Assembly: GCF_000621145.1 (NCBI RefSeq)
Contig: NZ_JHZB01000011.1
Span: forward strand, 54,565 to 118,564
Origin: Desulfobulbus elongatus DSM 2908
GTDB lineage: Bacteria > Desulfobacterota > Desulfobulbia > Desulfobulbales > Desulfobulbaceae
Direction of reading: 5' to 3'
DNA: 64,000 bases
Program-made: the position numbers and the translations under genes
Notes under the pieces: model-generated
Told to the model about the DNA's origin: nothing
Database searches by the model: none
Seen by the model: only the letters and a program-made list of their open reading frames with translations
Shown: piece by piece, positions 8,197 through 16,606 of the stretch
Layout: each line of letters opens with the position of its first letter
Position numbering within the stretch: the stretch's first letter is position 1

Positions 8197-9475
8197 TTCA
8201 TCCTGCATCACCCATTTCCAGGAGCACGACATCGTCATTCCCATCACCGTTCTCGAGGAACTCGACCAGTTCAAGAAAGGCAACCAGACGCTGAACTACC
8301 ACGCCCGCGAGTTCGTCCGCGCCCTGGATGCCATGAGCGCGGGCAAGCTGCTCAACGGCGGCGTCCCGATCGGGCCGGACAAGGGCCGGGTGTCGATCAG
8401 GCTCGAACAGGCCCTGCACGAGGACCTGCGCCTCCACTTCCCGAACGCGGCCAAGCCGGACCACCAGATCCTCAACATCGGCTACCACCTGGCCAAGGGC
8501 GATCCGGCGCGCCGGTACGTCCTGGTGAGCAAGGACGTCAACCTGCGGATGAAGGCCAGGGCGATCGGCCTGCCGGCCGAGGATTACACCACCGACCATG
8601 TCAAGGACCTCGGCGGCCTCTACACCGGCTGCCGCCGCCTGGACGGCGCGGACGGCGAGGTGATCGAGCGCCTGCACCGCGGCGACCAGGGCGTGCCGGC
8701 GGAAGCGCTGCCGCTCGACCCCGAACCGCTGGCCAACGAATACCTGATCGTCCGCAACGGCCGCCAGTCGGCCCTGGCCGTCTTCCGCGCCGGCGACGGC
8801 CACATTGCCAGGGTCCGGCGGGCGACGGTCTGCGGCATCACGCCGCGCAACGCCGAACAGAGCTTCGCCGTGCACGCCCTGTGCAATCCGCAGGTGCCGC
8901 TGGTCACCGTCTCCGGCAAGGCGGGCACCGGCAAGACCCTGCTCGCCCTGGCCGCGGCCCTGGAGCAGCGGGCCGGATACCGCCAGATCATGCTGGCCCG
9001 GCCGATCGTGCCGCTGTCCAACAAGGACATCGGCTACCTGCCCGGCGACATCCAGTCCAAGATCAGCCCCTACATGCAGCCGCTCTACGACAACCTGGCG
9101 GTGATCCGCGGCCAGTTCTCCGAGCAGAGCGAGACGGGCCAGATGCTCTCCCGCCTGCTCGACGACAAGAAGCTGATCATCGAGCCGCTGGCCTACATCC
9201 GGGGCCGCAGCCTGGTGCGGATGTACATGATCGTCGACGAGGCCCAGAACCTGACCCCGCACGAGGTCAAGACCATCATCACCCGGGCCGGCGGAGGCAC
9301 CAAGGTGGTGTTCACCGGCGACATCCACCAGATCGACCACCCCTATCTCGACAGCCAATCCAACGGCCTGAGCACCCTGATCGAAAAGATGCAGGGACAG
9401 CCGCTCTACGCCCACGTCAACCTCGAAAAGGGCGAGCGCTCGGAACTCGCCATGCTGGCCAGCGAACTGCTATGA
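8138..9475 (+). CDS. PIN-PhoH family ATPase
   Basis: 445 residues. N-terminal PIN nuclease domain (residues 8-150) with acidic residues in FILDTNVILHD (Asp13), VLEELD (Glu40/41) and VSKDVNLR (Asp133). C-terminal PhoH ATPase domain with Walker A GKAGTGKT (260-267) and Walker B MIVDEAQN (364-371). PIN-PhoH proteins (YlaK/PhoH2 type) are RNA helicase/ribonuclease enzymes. PhoH was first described as phosphate-starvation inducible in E. coli. The gene starts inside the DUF1045 gene and its stop overlaps the next start (ATGA), so the three are translationally coupled. Confidence 0.92.
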   Translation: MTSSSSAKTFILDTNVILHDSSCITHFQEHDIVIPITVLEELDQFKKGNQTLNYHAREFVRALDAMSAGKLLNGGVPIGPDKGRVSIRLEQALHEDLRLHFPNAAKPDHQILNIGYHLAKGDPARRYVLVSKDVNLRMKARAIGLPAEDYTTDHVKDLGGLYTGCRRLDGADGEVIERLHRGDQGVPAEALPLDPEPLANEYLIVRNGRQSALAVFRAGDGHIARVRRATVCGITPRNAEQSFAVHALCNPQVPLVTVSGKAGTGKTLLALAAALEQRAGYRQIMLARPIVPLSNKDIGYLPGDIQSKISPYMQPLYDNLAVIRGQFSEQSETGQMLSRLLDDKKLIIEPLAYIRGRSLVRMYMIVDEAQNLTPHEVKTIITRAGGGTKVVFTGDIHQIDHPYLDSQSNGLSTLIEKMQGQPLYAHVNLEKGERSELAMLASELL

Positions 9476-10167
9476 ATCCGCCCCGATTGCTTGCCGACCA
9501 TTCCCCCCTGCGCGCCCTGGCGCCCCTCTGCCTGGCCCTGCTGCTCATGGCCATGGCCGGCCCGGTCCCGCAGGTCCTCCGCTATCACGAACAGACCGGC
9601 GACGAGAGCAGCATCTTTTCCTGGCGGGCGGACCGGACGGACAACGGCGCCACCGTCACCGTGACCCAGCACCAGGGTGCCGAGGTGTTCAGCAGCGTCA
9701 ACACCGGCGAGGGCACGACCCTGTCCTGGCGCTACGTCAGGGAGCCGGACACCGATGTCCGGGTGGAGCGGACCGGCGACCGCCTCCGTTTCAGCGGCCG
9801 CTTTGCCGGCCGTCCGGTCGAGCGGACGCAGGCCATCGACGGACGGCCCTGGTATCAGCCCCTGTCCTTCTGTCTCCAGCGGATGGTGGCCCGCGAACAG
9901 CCGGACGCCACCTTCTGGACCATCCGGCCCGACACCCTGGAGGCGCTGGCCATGCAGGCGCACCGGGACGGCAGCGACCCGATTCCGGGAGACCGTGGCG
10001 GCCCGCAGACCGCCGACCGGGTGGTCATCCGGCTGGACGGCCTGTTGTCGGCCCTGTGGCAGGCCGAATACTGGTTCCGCCAGGGCGATCACCTCTTCCT
10101 CCAGTATCGGGGGACGCACGGCCCGCCGGGCACGGCCGAAACCCGGATCTGTCTGATCAGCCCCTGA
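9472..10167 (+). CDS. secreted or membrane-anchored protein of unknown function
   Basis: 231 residues, not recognised. The N-terminus has a hydrophobic stretch (LAPLCLALLLMAMAGPVP) that looks like a signal peptide or anchor, so the rest should face the periplasm. The mature part is rich in beta-prone sequence (TVTVTQHQGAEVF, DTDVRVERTGDRLRFSG). The start overlaps the phoH-like stop by four bases (ATGA), placing it in the DUF1045-PhoH operon. Its end overlaps the end of the convergent glycosyltransferase gene by 11 bases. Confidence 0.7.
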   Translation: MNPPRLLADHSPLRALAPLCLALLLMAMAGPVPQVLRYHEQTGDESSIFSWRADRTDNGATVTVTQHQGAEVFSSVNTGEGTTLSWRYVREPDTDVRVERTGDRLRFSGRFAGRPVERTQAIDGRPWYQPLSFCLQRMVAREQPDATFWTIRPDTLEALAMQAHRDGSDPIPGDRGGPQTADRVVIRLDGLLSALWQAEYWFRQGDHLFLQYRGTHGPPGTAETRICLISP

Positions 10168-11191
10168 GCGCGCAGGCGTCCGCGACCGGCTCGTCGGCCT
10201 GGTTCAGGGCCAGGTTGCCGAGAAACTGGCGGGTACAGGCGTCCCAGGAATAGCCGACCGCCGTGTCGCGGCAGGCGGCGCGGGACAGGGTGAGCGCCCG
10301 CAGGGCGGCGGCCCGCAGGTCGGTATCGAGGCAGCCGTTGATTCCCTCGCGGACCAGGTACTGCGGCCCGGTCACCGGGAAGGCCGCCACCGGCACGCCG
10401 CAGGCGTTGGCCTCCAAAAGGACGATGCCGAAGGTGTCGGTCAGGCTGGGAAAGACGAAGACGTCGGCCGCGGCCAGGTGACAGGCCAGGTCGTCGCCCC
10501 GCTTGGCGCCGAAGAACCGGACCCGGGGATAGGCGCGCCGCAGGACCGGCAGCGCGGGCCCGTCGCCGATCACCCATTTTTCCCCCGGCAGATCGAGATC
10601 GAGGAAGGCGGGCAGGTTCTTCTCCGGCGCCACCCGGCCGACAAAGACAAAGAGCGGCGGGGCCGATTGCGGCGGCGTGTCCGGCCGGGGCCGGAACAGG
10701 GCGGTGTCGACGCCGCGCGACCAGGGCACCAGGTTGGCGAATTTCCTGCGGGCCAGTTCGTCGATGATGGTGGGCGCGGCCATGGTGCGGGTGGCGCGGC
10801 CGTGGAAGACCTTGAGCAGGGCGTAGGAGAACGCCGGCGGCACCGGGGCGCGCAGGCGCAGGTATTCGGGGAAGCGGGTGTGGTAGGAGGTGGTGAAGGC
10901 CAGGCCGAGCCGGCGGCAGGCCGCGCGGGTGGCCCAGCCCAGGGGGCCCTCGGTGGCGATGTGGACCGCGGCCGGCGCACAGTCGGCCAGGAGTTTCCGG
11001 ATGGCTCCGGGCCGCGCCAGGGCGAGCCGGATCTCCGGATAGGTGGGGCAGGCTATGGTTTTGAACCGGTCCGGGGCCAGGATCATGACCTCGTGGCCCC
11101 AGCCGTGCAGGGTTGCGGCGGTGCGGCTTACGGTGGTGACCACCCCGTTAATTTGGGGATGCCAGGCATCGGTCGCGATACAGATCTTCAT
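10157..11191 (-). CDS. agt: GT4 glycosyltransferase, probable Agt-type diacylglycerol glycosyltransferase
   Basis: 344 residues, GT-B fold. The N-terminal nucleotide-sugar enzyme signature MKICIATDAWHPQINGVVTT and the C-terminal GT4 donor-site motif TDTFGIVLLEANACGVP are both clear. FVGRVAPEKN marks the start of the second domain. It overlaps the upstream PlcP-like gene by 44 bases. The pairing of a PlcP-type phospholipase with a GT4 enzyme (Agt) is known from phosphate-starved marine bacteria and rhizobia: PlcP releases diacylglycerol and Agt glycosylates it. Acceptor and sugar cannot be read from sequence. No Shine-Dalgarno is seen, consistent with translational coupling. Confidence 0.75.
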   Translation of the reverse strand: MKICIATDAWHPQINGVVTTVSRTAATLHGWGHEVMILAPDRFKTIACPTYPEIRLALARPGAIRKLLADCAPAAVHIATEGPLGWATRAACRRLGLAFTTSYHTRFPEYLRLRAPVPPAFSYALLKVFHGRATRTMAAPTIIDELARRKFANLVPWSRGVDTALFRPRPDTPPQSAPPLFVFVGRVAPEKNLPAFLDLDLPGEKWVIGDGPALPVLRRAYPRVRFFGAKRGDDLACHLAAADVFVFPSLTDTFGIVLLEANACGVPVAAFPVTGPQYLVREGINGCLDTDLRAAALRALTLSRAACRDTAVGYSWDACTRQFLGNLALNQADEPVADACALRG

Positions 11192-11963
11192 AGGCTTTGG
11201 CGGCGGCGGCCTCTTGCAGGGGTTGGTGGCGGCGCCATTCGATGACGCCCAGGCGGCCGCAGTGATTCTCGGCCAGCGCGGTGCAGCTTTCCACCCAGTC
11301 GCCGGAGTTGGTGTAGAGAACCGGGCCGATCTGGCGGATGGAGGCGCGGTGGATATGGCCGCAGATCAGGCCGTCCACCCGGTGCTCGGCGGCCGCCCTG
11401 GCCACCACTTCCTCGAAGCGGGCCATGTAGTTGACCGCAATCTTGGCCTGGTGCTTCAGCCAGGAGGAGAGCGAGAAGTACTGCCGGCCGGCGCGGCGGC
11501 GGCCGAAATTGAACCAGCGGTTGCAGAGCAGGAGGACGTCGTACAGGGCGGAACCGATGGAGGCCAGCCAGGGGCTGTGCTGGACGACGGGATCGAAGGT
11601 GTCGCCGTGCAGGACCAGGTAGCGCCGGCCGTCGGCGGTCTCGTGGACCGCGTTGTTCTGGATGCGGATATTGCTGACGATGCAGCCGTCGAAGGTGCGC
11701 AGCATGTGGTCGTGGTTGCCGGGGATGTAGACCACCTTGGTGCCGTTTTCCGCCTTGGCGAGAATGGCCCGGACGATACGGTCGTTGATCGCCGGCCAGT
11801 GCCACCGTTTCTGCGCCTGGAGCAGGTCGAAGATGTCGCCCACCAGATAGAGATACTCGGATTCGGTCTGGAGGAGGAAATCGAGCAGGTGCTCGCGTTG
11901 CAGACTCCGGGTGCCCAGATGCAGGTCGGAGATCCAGAGGGAGCGGAAGTGGTGGGGCGGCAT
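11148..11963 (-). CDS. plcP: PlcP-like metallophosphoesterase (LpxH superfamily)
   Basis: 271 residues. All calcineurin-like metal ligands are present: DLHLG (13-17), VGDIFD (41-46), GNHD (82-85), HGD (119-121) and GHIH (202-205). Such proteins are often labelled UDP-2,3-diacylglucosamine pyrophosphatase. The length (LpxH is nearer 240) and the overlap with a GT4 gene favour PlcP, the phospholipase C that splits phosphatidylcholine or other phospholipids to diacylglycerol during phosphate limitation. GAAGGAGG precedes the ATG. An LpxH role in lipid A synthesis remains the alternative. A PhoB-box-like pair lies about 100 bases upstream. Confidence 0.75.
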   Translation of the reverse strand: MPPHHFRSLWISDLHLGTRSLQREHLLDFLLQTESEYLYLVGDIFDLLQAQKRWHWPAINDRIVRAILAKAENGTKVVYIPGNHDHMLRTFDGCIVSNIRIQNNAVHETADGRRYLVLHGDTFDPVVQHSPWLASIGSALYDVLLLCNRWFNFGRRRAGRQYFSLSSWLKHQAKIAVNYMARFEEVVARAAAEHRVDGLICGHIHRASIRQIGPVLYTNSGDWVESCTALAENHCGRLGVIEWRRHQPLQEAAAAKAYEDLYRDRCLASPN

Positions 11964-12064
11964 GGGGCCTCCTTCGTCGTGTCTGGGGTGATCCGGGGGC
12001 GACCGCCCTGGGCGCGGCCTCCGGCGCCGGGCGTCATCTCCTTGTTGCCGGAAGACTATCCTCC

Positions 12065-12082
12065 CTCTGTTACGCTTTGGTC
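12065..12082 (-). promoter_or_regulatory. PhoB-box-like pair upstream of plcP-agt
   Basis: On the minus strand CTGACCA (12082-12076) and GTAACAG (12071-12065) are separated by four bases, the same 7+4 pattern as the stronger arrays at 7312 and 20182. TAGTCT (12058-12053) is a possible -10, at a slightly shorter distance than in the other arrays. This is the weakest of the four sites. Confidence 0.45.
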
Positions 12083-12414
12083 AGTGTCCGTTTTTTTTCG
12101 GATTGGGGAAGTGTTCGGATTTGATTGCCGGACCGGTGCCGCCGGCCGGGCGCGGATCGTCCAGTCAGGGAAATGACAAATTTGGGAAATTCCATTCGCT
12201 ATCTTTTCTGCAACATAACATTTGCGTGCCGATATTTTTTTATTTATATATCCCAGGTCCGGACAACGACGATACAGCGGTCGACCGTGCGCAATCCCCT
12301 GCATGCCCGCGGGGTGATGTCGCAGGTGTCGAAGCGCTCACGGGGGGGGTTGTTCGCCGGATGTACAATATCGCGCCAATGTTTATGGAAACACGAAACT
12401 GGAGGGAGTGAAGG
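12083..12414. other. leader region of the TonB receptor gene
   Basis: About 330 bases without a gene. It contains an AT-rich stretch (12215-12250) that may hold the receptor promoter and a GC-rich leader (12290-12360). I looked for a cobalamin riboswitch box, a TPP box and a Fur box and found none convincing. A good ribosome site (GGAGGGAG) precedes the ATG at 12415. Confidence 0.5.
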
Positions 12415-14493
12415 ATGAACAAGGTTGTTTGGACGGGGGCCGTGGTGTGCCTTCTGGGAGCGGGATCGACGACCGCCTGGGCGCAGACCGCGACCCTGGA
12501 AACCATAACGGTGGAGGGCAGCCGCCTGGGCGAGGAGTCCCTGGCCGACGACAAGCTGGAGGTGGCGACCGGGGAACAGCCGATCAAGCCGGATTCCTTC
12601 AACGATGCCCTCAAGGACGTGTTCTTCGTGGAGTTCCAGAAATCGAGTCGGTACAATTCGGAACCCTACATCCGCGGCCGGGGAACGAAGGGGGTGCCGG
12701 TCTACCTGGAAGGGATGCGGCTCAATGCCGGCCACAGCGATTCGACCAACCTGATCAACCTGGTCGACATCGACAAGATGGACGTCTACCGGGGGGCCAA
12801 CGGCGCCACCCTGGGCATGGGCGCCATGAGCGGCGCCGTGGTCGCCTCCTTCAAGGACCCGGTGTTCAACAGCACCGACGCCTTTGCCGCCTCGGGCTTC
12901 GTGAACGGCTCGGTATCGTTTTTGTCCGAGGAGGGCGTGTCCAGCTCGATGGGTGCCAGCGTCTACAACGATCGCCTGAACGTCTCTTTGAGCGGCGGTT
13001 TCTCCGATTTCCAGAATTATGAGAGCGGCAGCGGCGACGAGGTGCTCCATTCCGGATACGACACCACCGGCGTCAACGGGTCCGTGGCGGTGAAAACCAG
13101 CGACGACAGCTACGTCTACGCCCGCTACCTGCGCAGCGATGTCGATTCCGAAGACCCCTTTTCCCGTTACCGGAACGGCACTATCTGGATGTACACCGAC
13201 CGCCCCAACGACGAGGGGGAATACTACTTCTTCGGCTACCGGGACGCTTCCCTGGCCGGCCTGAGCGACGTGGACGTGCAGCTCTACGGCAACGAGCTGC
13301 ACTACGACTTCAACATGAAAAAGGAGGCGACTCCGGCGGAGTTCCGCGAACTGTACCGGGACAGCGACACCTGGGGCGGCAAGGTCTCGGCCAAGAAACG
13401 GCTGGACGAGCATCTGCTCTCCTGGACGGCCGAGTACTATAAAATGGAGCTGACCAACGGGCTGCGGACGTACGGCGCCTCGGGATGGGGCCCATGGACG
13501 AACGCCTTCGGCATCACCGGCGGCGACATCACCTCCGCCTCCCTGCGCATGGCCGACGACATCACCGTGGGCAAGGCTTTTTTCAGAATCGCCGGCGCCT
13601 ACGAACATGTCGAACGCTCGGTCAACTCCAACGTCAACACCTCGGCCTTCTCGGCCCTGGTGCCGGCGGCCCTGCTCGACCAGGTGCGGCAGGTCGACAC
13701 CGACGAGGACGACAACCTCTTTGCCTTCGATCTCACCGCCGGCTACCGGCTCTGCGAGGCCTTCGTCCCCTACGTCAAAGTCTCCAACGCCACCCGCACC
13801 CCCTACTTCAACGAGGCCTACGGCAACAATCCCGGCAACGGCTCCCAGATCCCCAATCAGACGCTGGACAACGAAACCGTGTGGGGCGTCGACATCGGCT
13901 TCGACGGCAAGCATGGCGCGCTCTACTACAGCACCGCCCTGTACTACCAGAAATACGAGGATTATATCGAACTGGCCGACACCGGCTACCGGACGACCAA
14001 CAGTGCCGGCCTGCCGATCAAGCAGTTCATCAACCTCGACGACGCCTACATCTACGGCGCGGAGGCCATGGTCGGCTACAAACTGGACGGCGACCGGTTC
14101 GTCGAGGCCAGCTATGTCTACACCCGCGGCGAGAACGAGACCTACGACCAGCCCCTGGCCTACATCGCCCCGCAAAAGCTGACGCTTCGCATCGGCCAGC
14201 GGCGGGAACTCGGCCTGAGCTGGGCGGTCGAGGAGGTGCTGGTCGACGATCAGGACAGAATCTCCGCGATCAACGGTGAGGTGCCCACCGCCGGCTACGC
14301 CCTGACCAACCTCTCCCTTAGCTACGCCTTCGGCCCCTGGAGCTGGACCAGGAAGACCGTGGTGGCCTTTGAACTCAACAACCTCTTCGACCAGGAATAC
14401 CGCGAGCATTTGGATGCGGTTTCGACCACGGCCTGGTACCTGCCCGACGAACCGGGGATCAACGGCCGGCTCGCCCTGCGCATCGAATTCTGA
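12415..14493 (+). CDS. TonB-dependent outer-membrane receptor
   Basis: 692 residues. A signal peptide ending in AWA-Q (about residue 23) is followed by a TonB-box-like ETITVEGSR. A plug domain (about 45-150) includes EPYIRGRGTKGVPVYLEGM and VDIDKMDVYRGANG. The rest is a beta-barrel ending in the aromatic C-terminus LALRIEF. The plug is shorter than in many siderophore receptors. The substrate cannot be told from sequence: iron chelates, corrinoids or another metal complex are all possible. The next gene encodes a metal/siderophore-type binding protein three to five bases downstream, so the two probably deliver the same ligand. Confidence 0.9.
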   Translation: MNKVVWTGAVVCLLGAGSTTAWAQTATLETITVEGSRLGEESLADDKLEVATGEQPIKPDSFNDALKDVFFVEFQKSSRYNSEPYIRGRGTKGVPVYLEGMRLNAGHSDSTNLINLVDIDKMDVYRGANGATLGMGAMSGAVVASFKDPVFNSTDAFAASGFVNGSVSFLSEEGVSSSMGASVYNDRLNVSLSGGFSDFQNYESGSGDEVLHSGYDTTGVNGSVAVKTSDDSYVYARYLRSDVDSEDPFSRYRNGTIWMYTDRPNDEGEYYFFGYRDASLAGLSDVDVQLYGNELHYDFNMKKEATPAEFRELYRDSDTWGGKVSAKKRLDEHLLSWTAEYYKMELTNGLRTYGASGWGPWTNAFGITGGDITSASLRMADDITVGKAFFRIAGAYEHVERSVNSNVNTSAFSALVPAALLDQVRQVDTDEDDNLFAFDLTAGYRLCEAFVPYVKVSNATRTPYFNEAYGNNPGNGSQIPNQTLDNETVWGVDIGFDGKHGALYYSTALYYQKYEDYIELADTGYRTTNSAGLPIKQFINLDDAYIYGAEAMVGYKLDGDRFVEASYVYTRGENETYDQPLAYIAPQKLTLRIGQRRELGLSWAVEEVLVDDQDRISAINGEVPTAGYALTNLSLSYAFGPWSWTRKTVVAFELNNLFDQEYREHLDAVSTTAWYLPDEPGINGRLALRIEF

Positions 14494-14498
14494 TCGTG

Positions 14499-15524
14499 AT
14501 GCCCTGCCTGCGAGCAGCCTTTCTCCTGATGCTGGCGGCGGCCGTGGTGCTGGCCGCCCCGGCGCGGACATCCTCTGAACCGGTCGCAACCGATGCCGCC
14601 GCCGTTCAGAGGGTGTTCGGCTCGGCCCCGCCCATGAGCCTGATGGTCCATGTGCTGGACAGCGGCAAGCTGGTGGCGGTGAACATGCCGGCCCGCAACA
14701 GCGCCAACAACGGCGAAGCCAGGTTCCTCGGCCAGCGGTTCCTCTCCCTGCCGGTGCTCGGGGGCTGGCATGGCGACCGGCGGCCCAACCTCGAGGAGAT
14801 CCTCCTCGTGCGTCCCGACCTGATCGTGTTCTGGGACACCGCGCTCATCAACGAGTTCGCCCAGGCGGACCTCAACCGGATCGACCGGCCGGTGGTGCGT
14901 CTCAACATCGACCGGACCGATAACTATCCCGAGGCCTTCCGCCGCCTGGGCCGCGCCCTGGGATGCAATGAGCGGGCGGAGCGGCTGGCCGCCTACATCG
15001 AGGAGGAACTGCGGCAGTTGCAGGCCTTCCTCGCCACCATCCCTGAAAACAAGCGGGTGCGGGTCTACTATGCCGAGGACAGGGACGGGCTGCGCAGCGA
15101 TTGCGACCGTTCCTTCCATGCCGAGCCCATCGGTTTCGCCGGCGGCGACAATGTGCTCAAATGCGTGCAGAACACGGTCATGGGGATGCAGAGCGTCAAT
15201 TTCGAACAGCTGCTCAACCTGGACCCCGAGGTGATCGTCGCCCAGGAGGCCGCCTTTCTGCAGACGATCCAGAATGACGGCAAGTGGCAGCATCTGCGCG
15301 CCGTGCGCGACCGCCGGGTCGTGCTCGTACCCAAAACGCCCTGCAACTGGCTCGATCGGCCGCCGTCCTTCATGCGGGTGCTGGGGACCCACTGGCTGGC
15401 CCGCACCTTCTATCCGGATCGCTATCCTTACGATCTGCGTCACAAAACCAGGGCATTCTTCGCCCTGTTCTTCGGCGTGGAGTTGACCGACGCCGAACTC
15501 ACCGCCTTTTTCCCTTTTTTATAG
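14499..15524 (+). CDS. periplasmic substrate-binding protein, siderophore/metal-complex type
   Basis: 341 residues with a signal peptide (LRAAFLLMLAAAVVLAAPA). It matches TroA/BtuF-like binding proteins (COG0614 type): RPNLEEILLVRPDLIVF in the first lobe, and VRVYYAEDRDGL with GFAGGDNVL and LNLDPEVIVAQE in the second. It is tightly linked to the TonB receptor gene; an in-frame GTG at 14496 is an alternative start. No permease or ATPase gene follows, since the next gene is convergent. The transporter core must lie elsewhere, or the protein acts with a different importer. Confidence 0.85.
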   Translation: MPCLRAAFLLMLAAAVVLAAPARTSSEPVATDAAAVQRVFGSAPPMSLMVHVLDSGKLVAVNMPARNSANNGEARFLGQRFLSLPVLGGWHGDRRPNLEEILLVRPDLIVFWDTALINEFAQADLNRIDRPVVRLNIDRTDNYPEAFRRLGRALGCNERAERLAAYIEEELRQLQAFLATIPENKRVRVYYAEDRDGLRSDCDRSFHAEPIGFAGGDNVLKCVQNTVMGMQSVNFEQLLNLDPEVIVAQEAAFLQTIQNDGKWQHLRAVRDRRVVLVPKTPCNWLDRPPSFMRVLGTHWLARTFYPDRYPYDLRHKTRAFFALFFGVELTDAELTAFFPFL

Positions 15525-15553
15525 ATTCGTCGGGTTTCAGTTTCAGAACACTT

Positions 15554-16606
15554 CTAAATGCAGTCGCGCCGCACCTCGAAGGAGAGGGTGGCGCCGGTGA
15601 CCATGCTGCGGCCGAAATGGAGGAAGAGGATGCACCAGCCCGCCTTCAGGCCGAGCAGCAGCATCGGGTCGAGCAGCAGGAGCAGACCGGCGCCGATGTC
15701 GGGCACCGGCAGGTGGGGTTGGGGCAGGACCAGGCAGAGCAGGGAGCCGTAGACCACCGCGGCCAGCCCCATCTTCTGGTAGGCGGAGATGGCGGTGAAT
15801 CCCCGGAAATCGGCGCGCAGCATCTCGGAGAGCACCCGCCAGACCTGGGAGACCAGCAGGCTGAGGAGAAAGGCGCTGCGGTAGCGGCCCTGGAGAAAGA
15901 GGGCGCTGGCGAACAGGCCGGTGGCGGTGTAGAGCAGGCAGGTCAGGCCCTGGATCGGCACCAGCTTGACCCCGGCCAGGCCGCCCTCGTAGACGGCCTT
16001 CTTGGTCGGCGCGGTGAAGACGATGGCCACCTTGTCGAAGAGCAGGGCAGCGAGACGGCCGCACTGATGCAGGGGCTTGCCGTAGCAGCAGCCGAAGCTG
16101 AGGCAGGCCAGCCGCCCCAGGCCCTCGCCGATGATGTAGCCGATCGCCAGCGCCGCCAGCACCACCTGCAGGTTGAGCAGGGGAACCCCGGCCAGCAGGC
16201 AGCCGCCGTCGACCAGGAGGATGAGCGCCGGGCTGGCCACCAGGCCGCAGAAAAAAGCGCCGCCGATGGTGAAGGTGTGGCGTTTTTTCTCGACCTTACG
16301 CGCTACCCAGCGCGAGGCGGGCACGCACAGACCGACGATCAGCAGCAGCAGGGCCGCCAGCGGAATCAGGCCCTGGCCGGCGGCGCGGGCCAGGATGAGC
16401 ACGAAGACCATGCCGGTGATCGCGGCGCTGGCCAGCAGCAGGCCGTACCAGGTGAAGTTGATGCCGCGCCAGTGGCCGTGGTCGCAGCGGCGCACCGGCA
16501 CCGTGGCCAACATCTGGAAGCGCTCGCCGGGAAGATGGCGCCAACCGAGTACGATCACCACGGCGAAGAGGGCGGTGGCGGCGAGAAGAAAAAGAGTGGC
16601 GGTCAT
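15554..16606 (-). CDS. Lgt-like (prolipoprotein diacylglyceryl transferase family) membrane protein
   Basis: 350 residues, about seven or eight membrane segments. It carries FTWYGLLLASAA near residue 51 and the Lgt-type core GEGLGRLACLSFGCCYGKP at 160-178, with the conserved Arg. The two adjacent Cys and the lack of the GNFxNxE form mark it as a divergent Lgt paralogue, not the housekeeping enzyme. Lgt moves a diacylglyceryl group from phosphatidylglycerol to a cysteine thiol. The start codon overlaps the stop of the decarboxylase-like gene by four bases, so it is the third gene of an operon. The acceptor may be a small molecule and not a lipoprotein (inference). Confidence 0.75.
   Translation of the reverse strand: MTATLFLLAATALFAVVIVLGWRHLPGERFQMLATVPVRRCDHGHWRGINFTWYGLLLASAAITGMVFVLILARAAGQGLIPLAALLLLIVGLCVPASRWVARKVEKKRHTFTIGGAFFCGLVASPALILLVDGGCLLAGVPLLNLQVVLAALAIGYIIGEGLGRLACLSFGCCYGKPLHQCGRLAALLFDKVAIVFTAPTKKAVYEGGLAGVKLVPIQGLTCLLYTATGLFASALFLQGRYRSAFLLSLLVSQVWRVLSEMLRADFRGFTAISAYQKMGLAAVVYGSLLCLVLPQPHLPVPDIGAGLLLLLDPMLLLGLKAGWCILFLHFGRSMVTGATLSFEVRRDCI

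Noticed and set aside
11148..11963. LpxH of lipid A synthesis
   Set aside because: The motifs fit LpxH too, but length, overlap with a GT4 gene and a possible PhoB box favour PlcP. Kept as an alternative in the entry.
12083..12414. Cobalamin riboswitch or Fur box before the TonB receptor gene
   Set aside because: No B12-box-like core and no Fur-type dyad could be found; the AT-rich stretch alone is not evidence.
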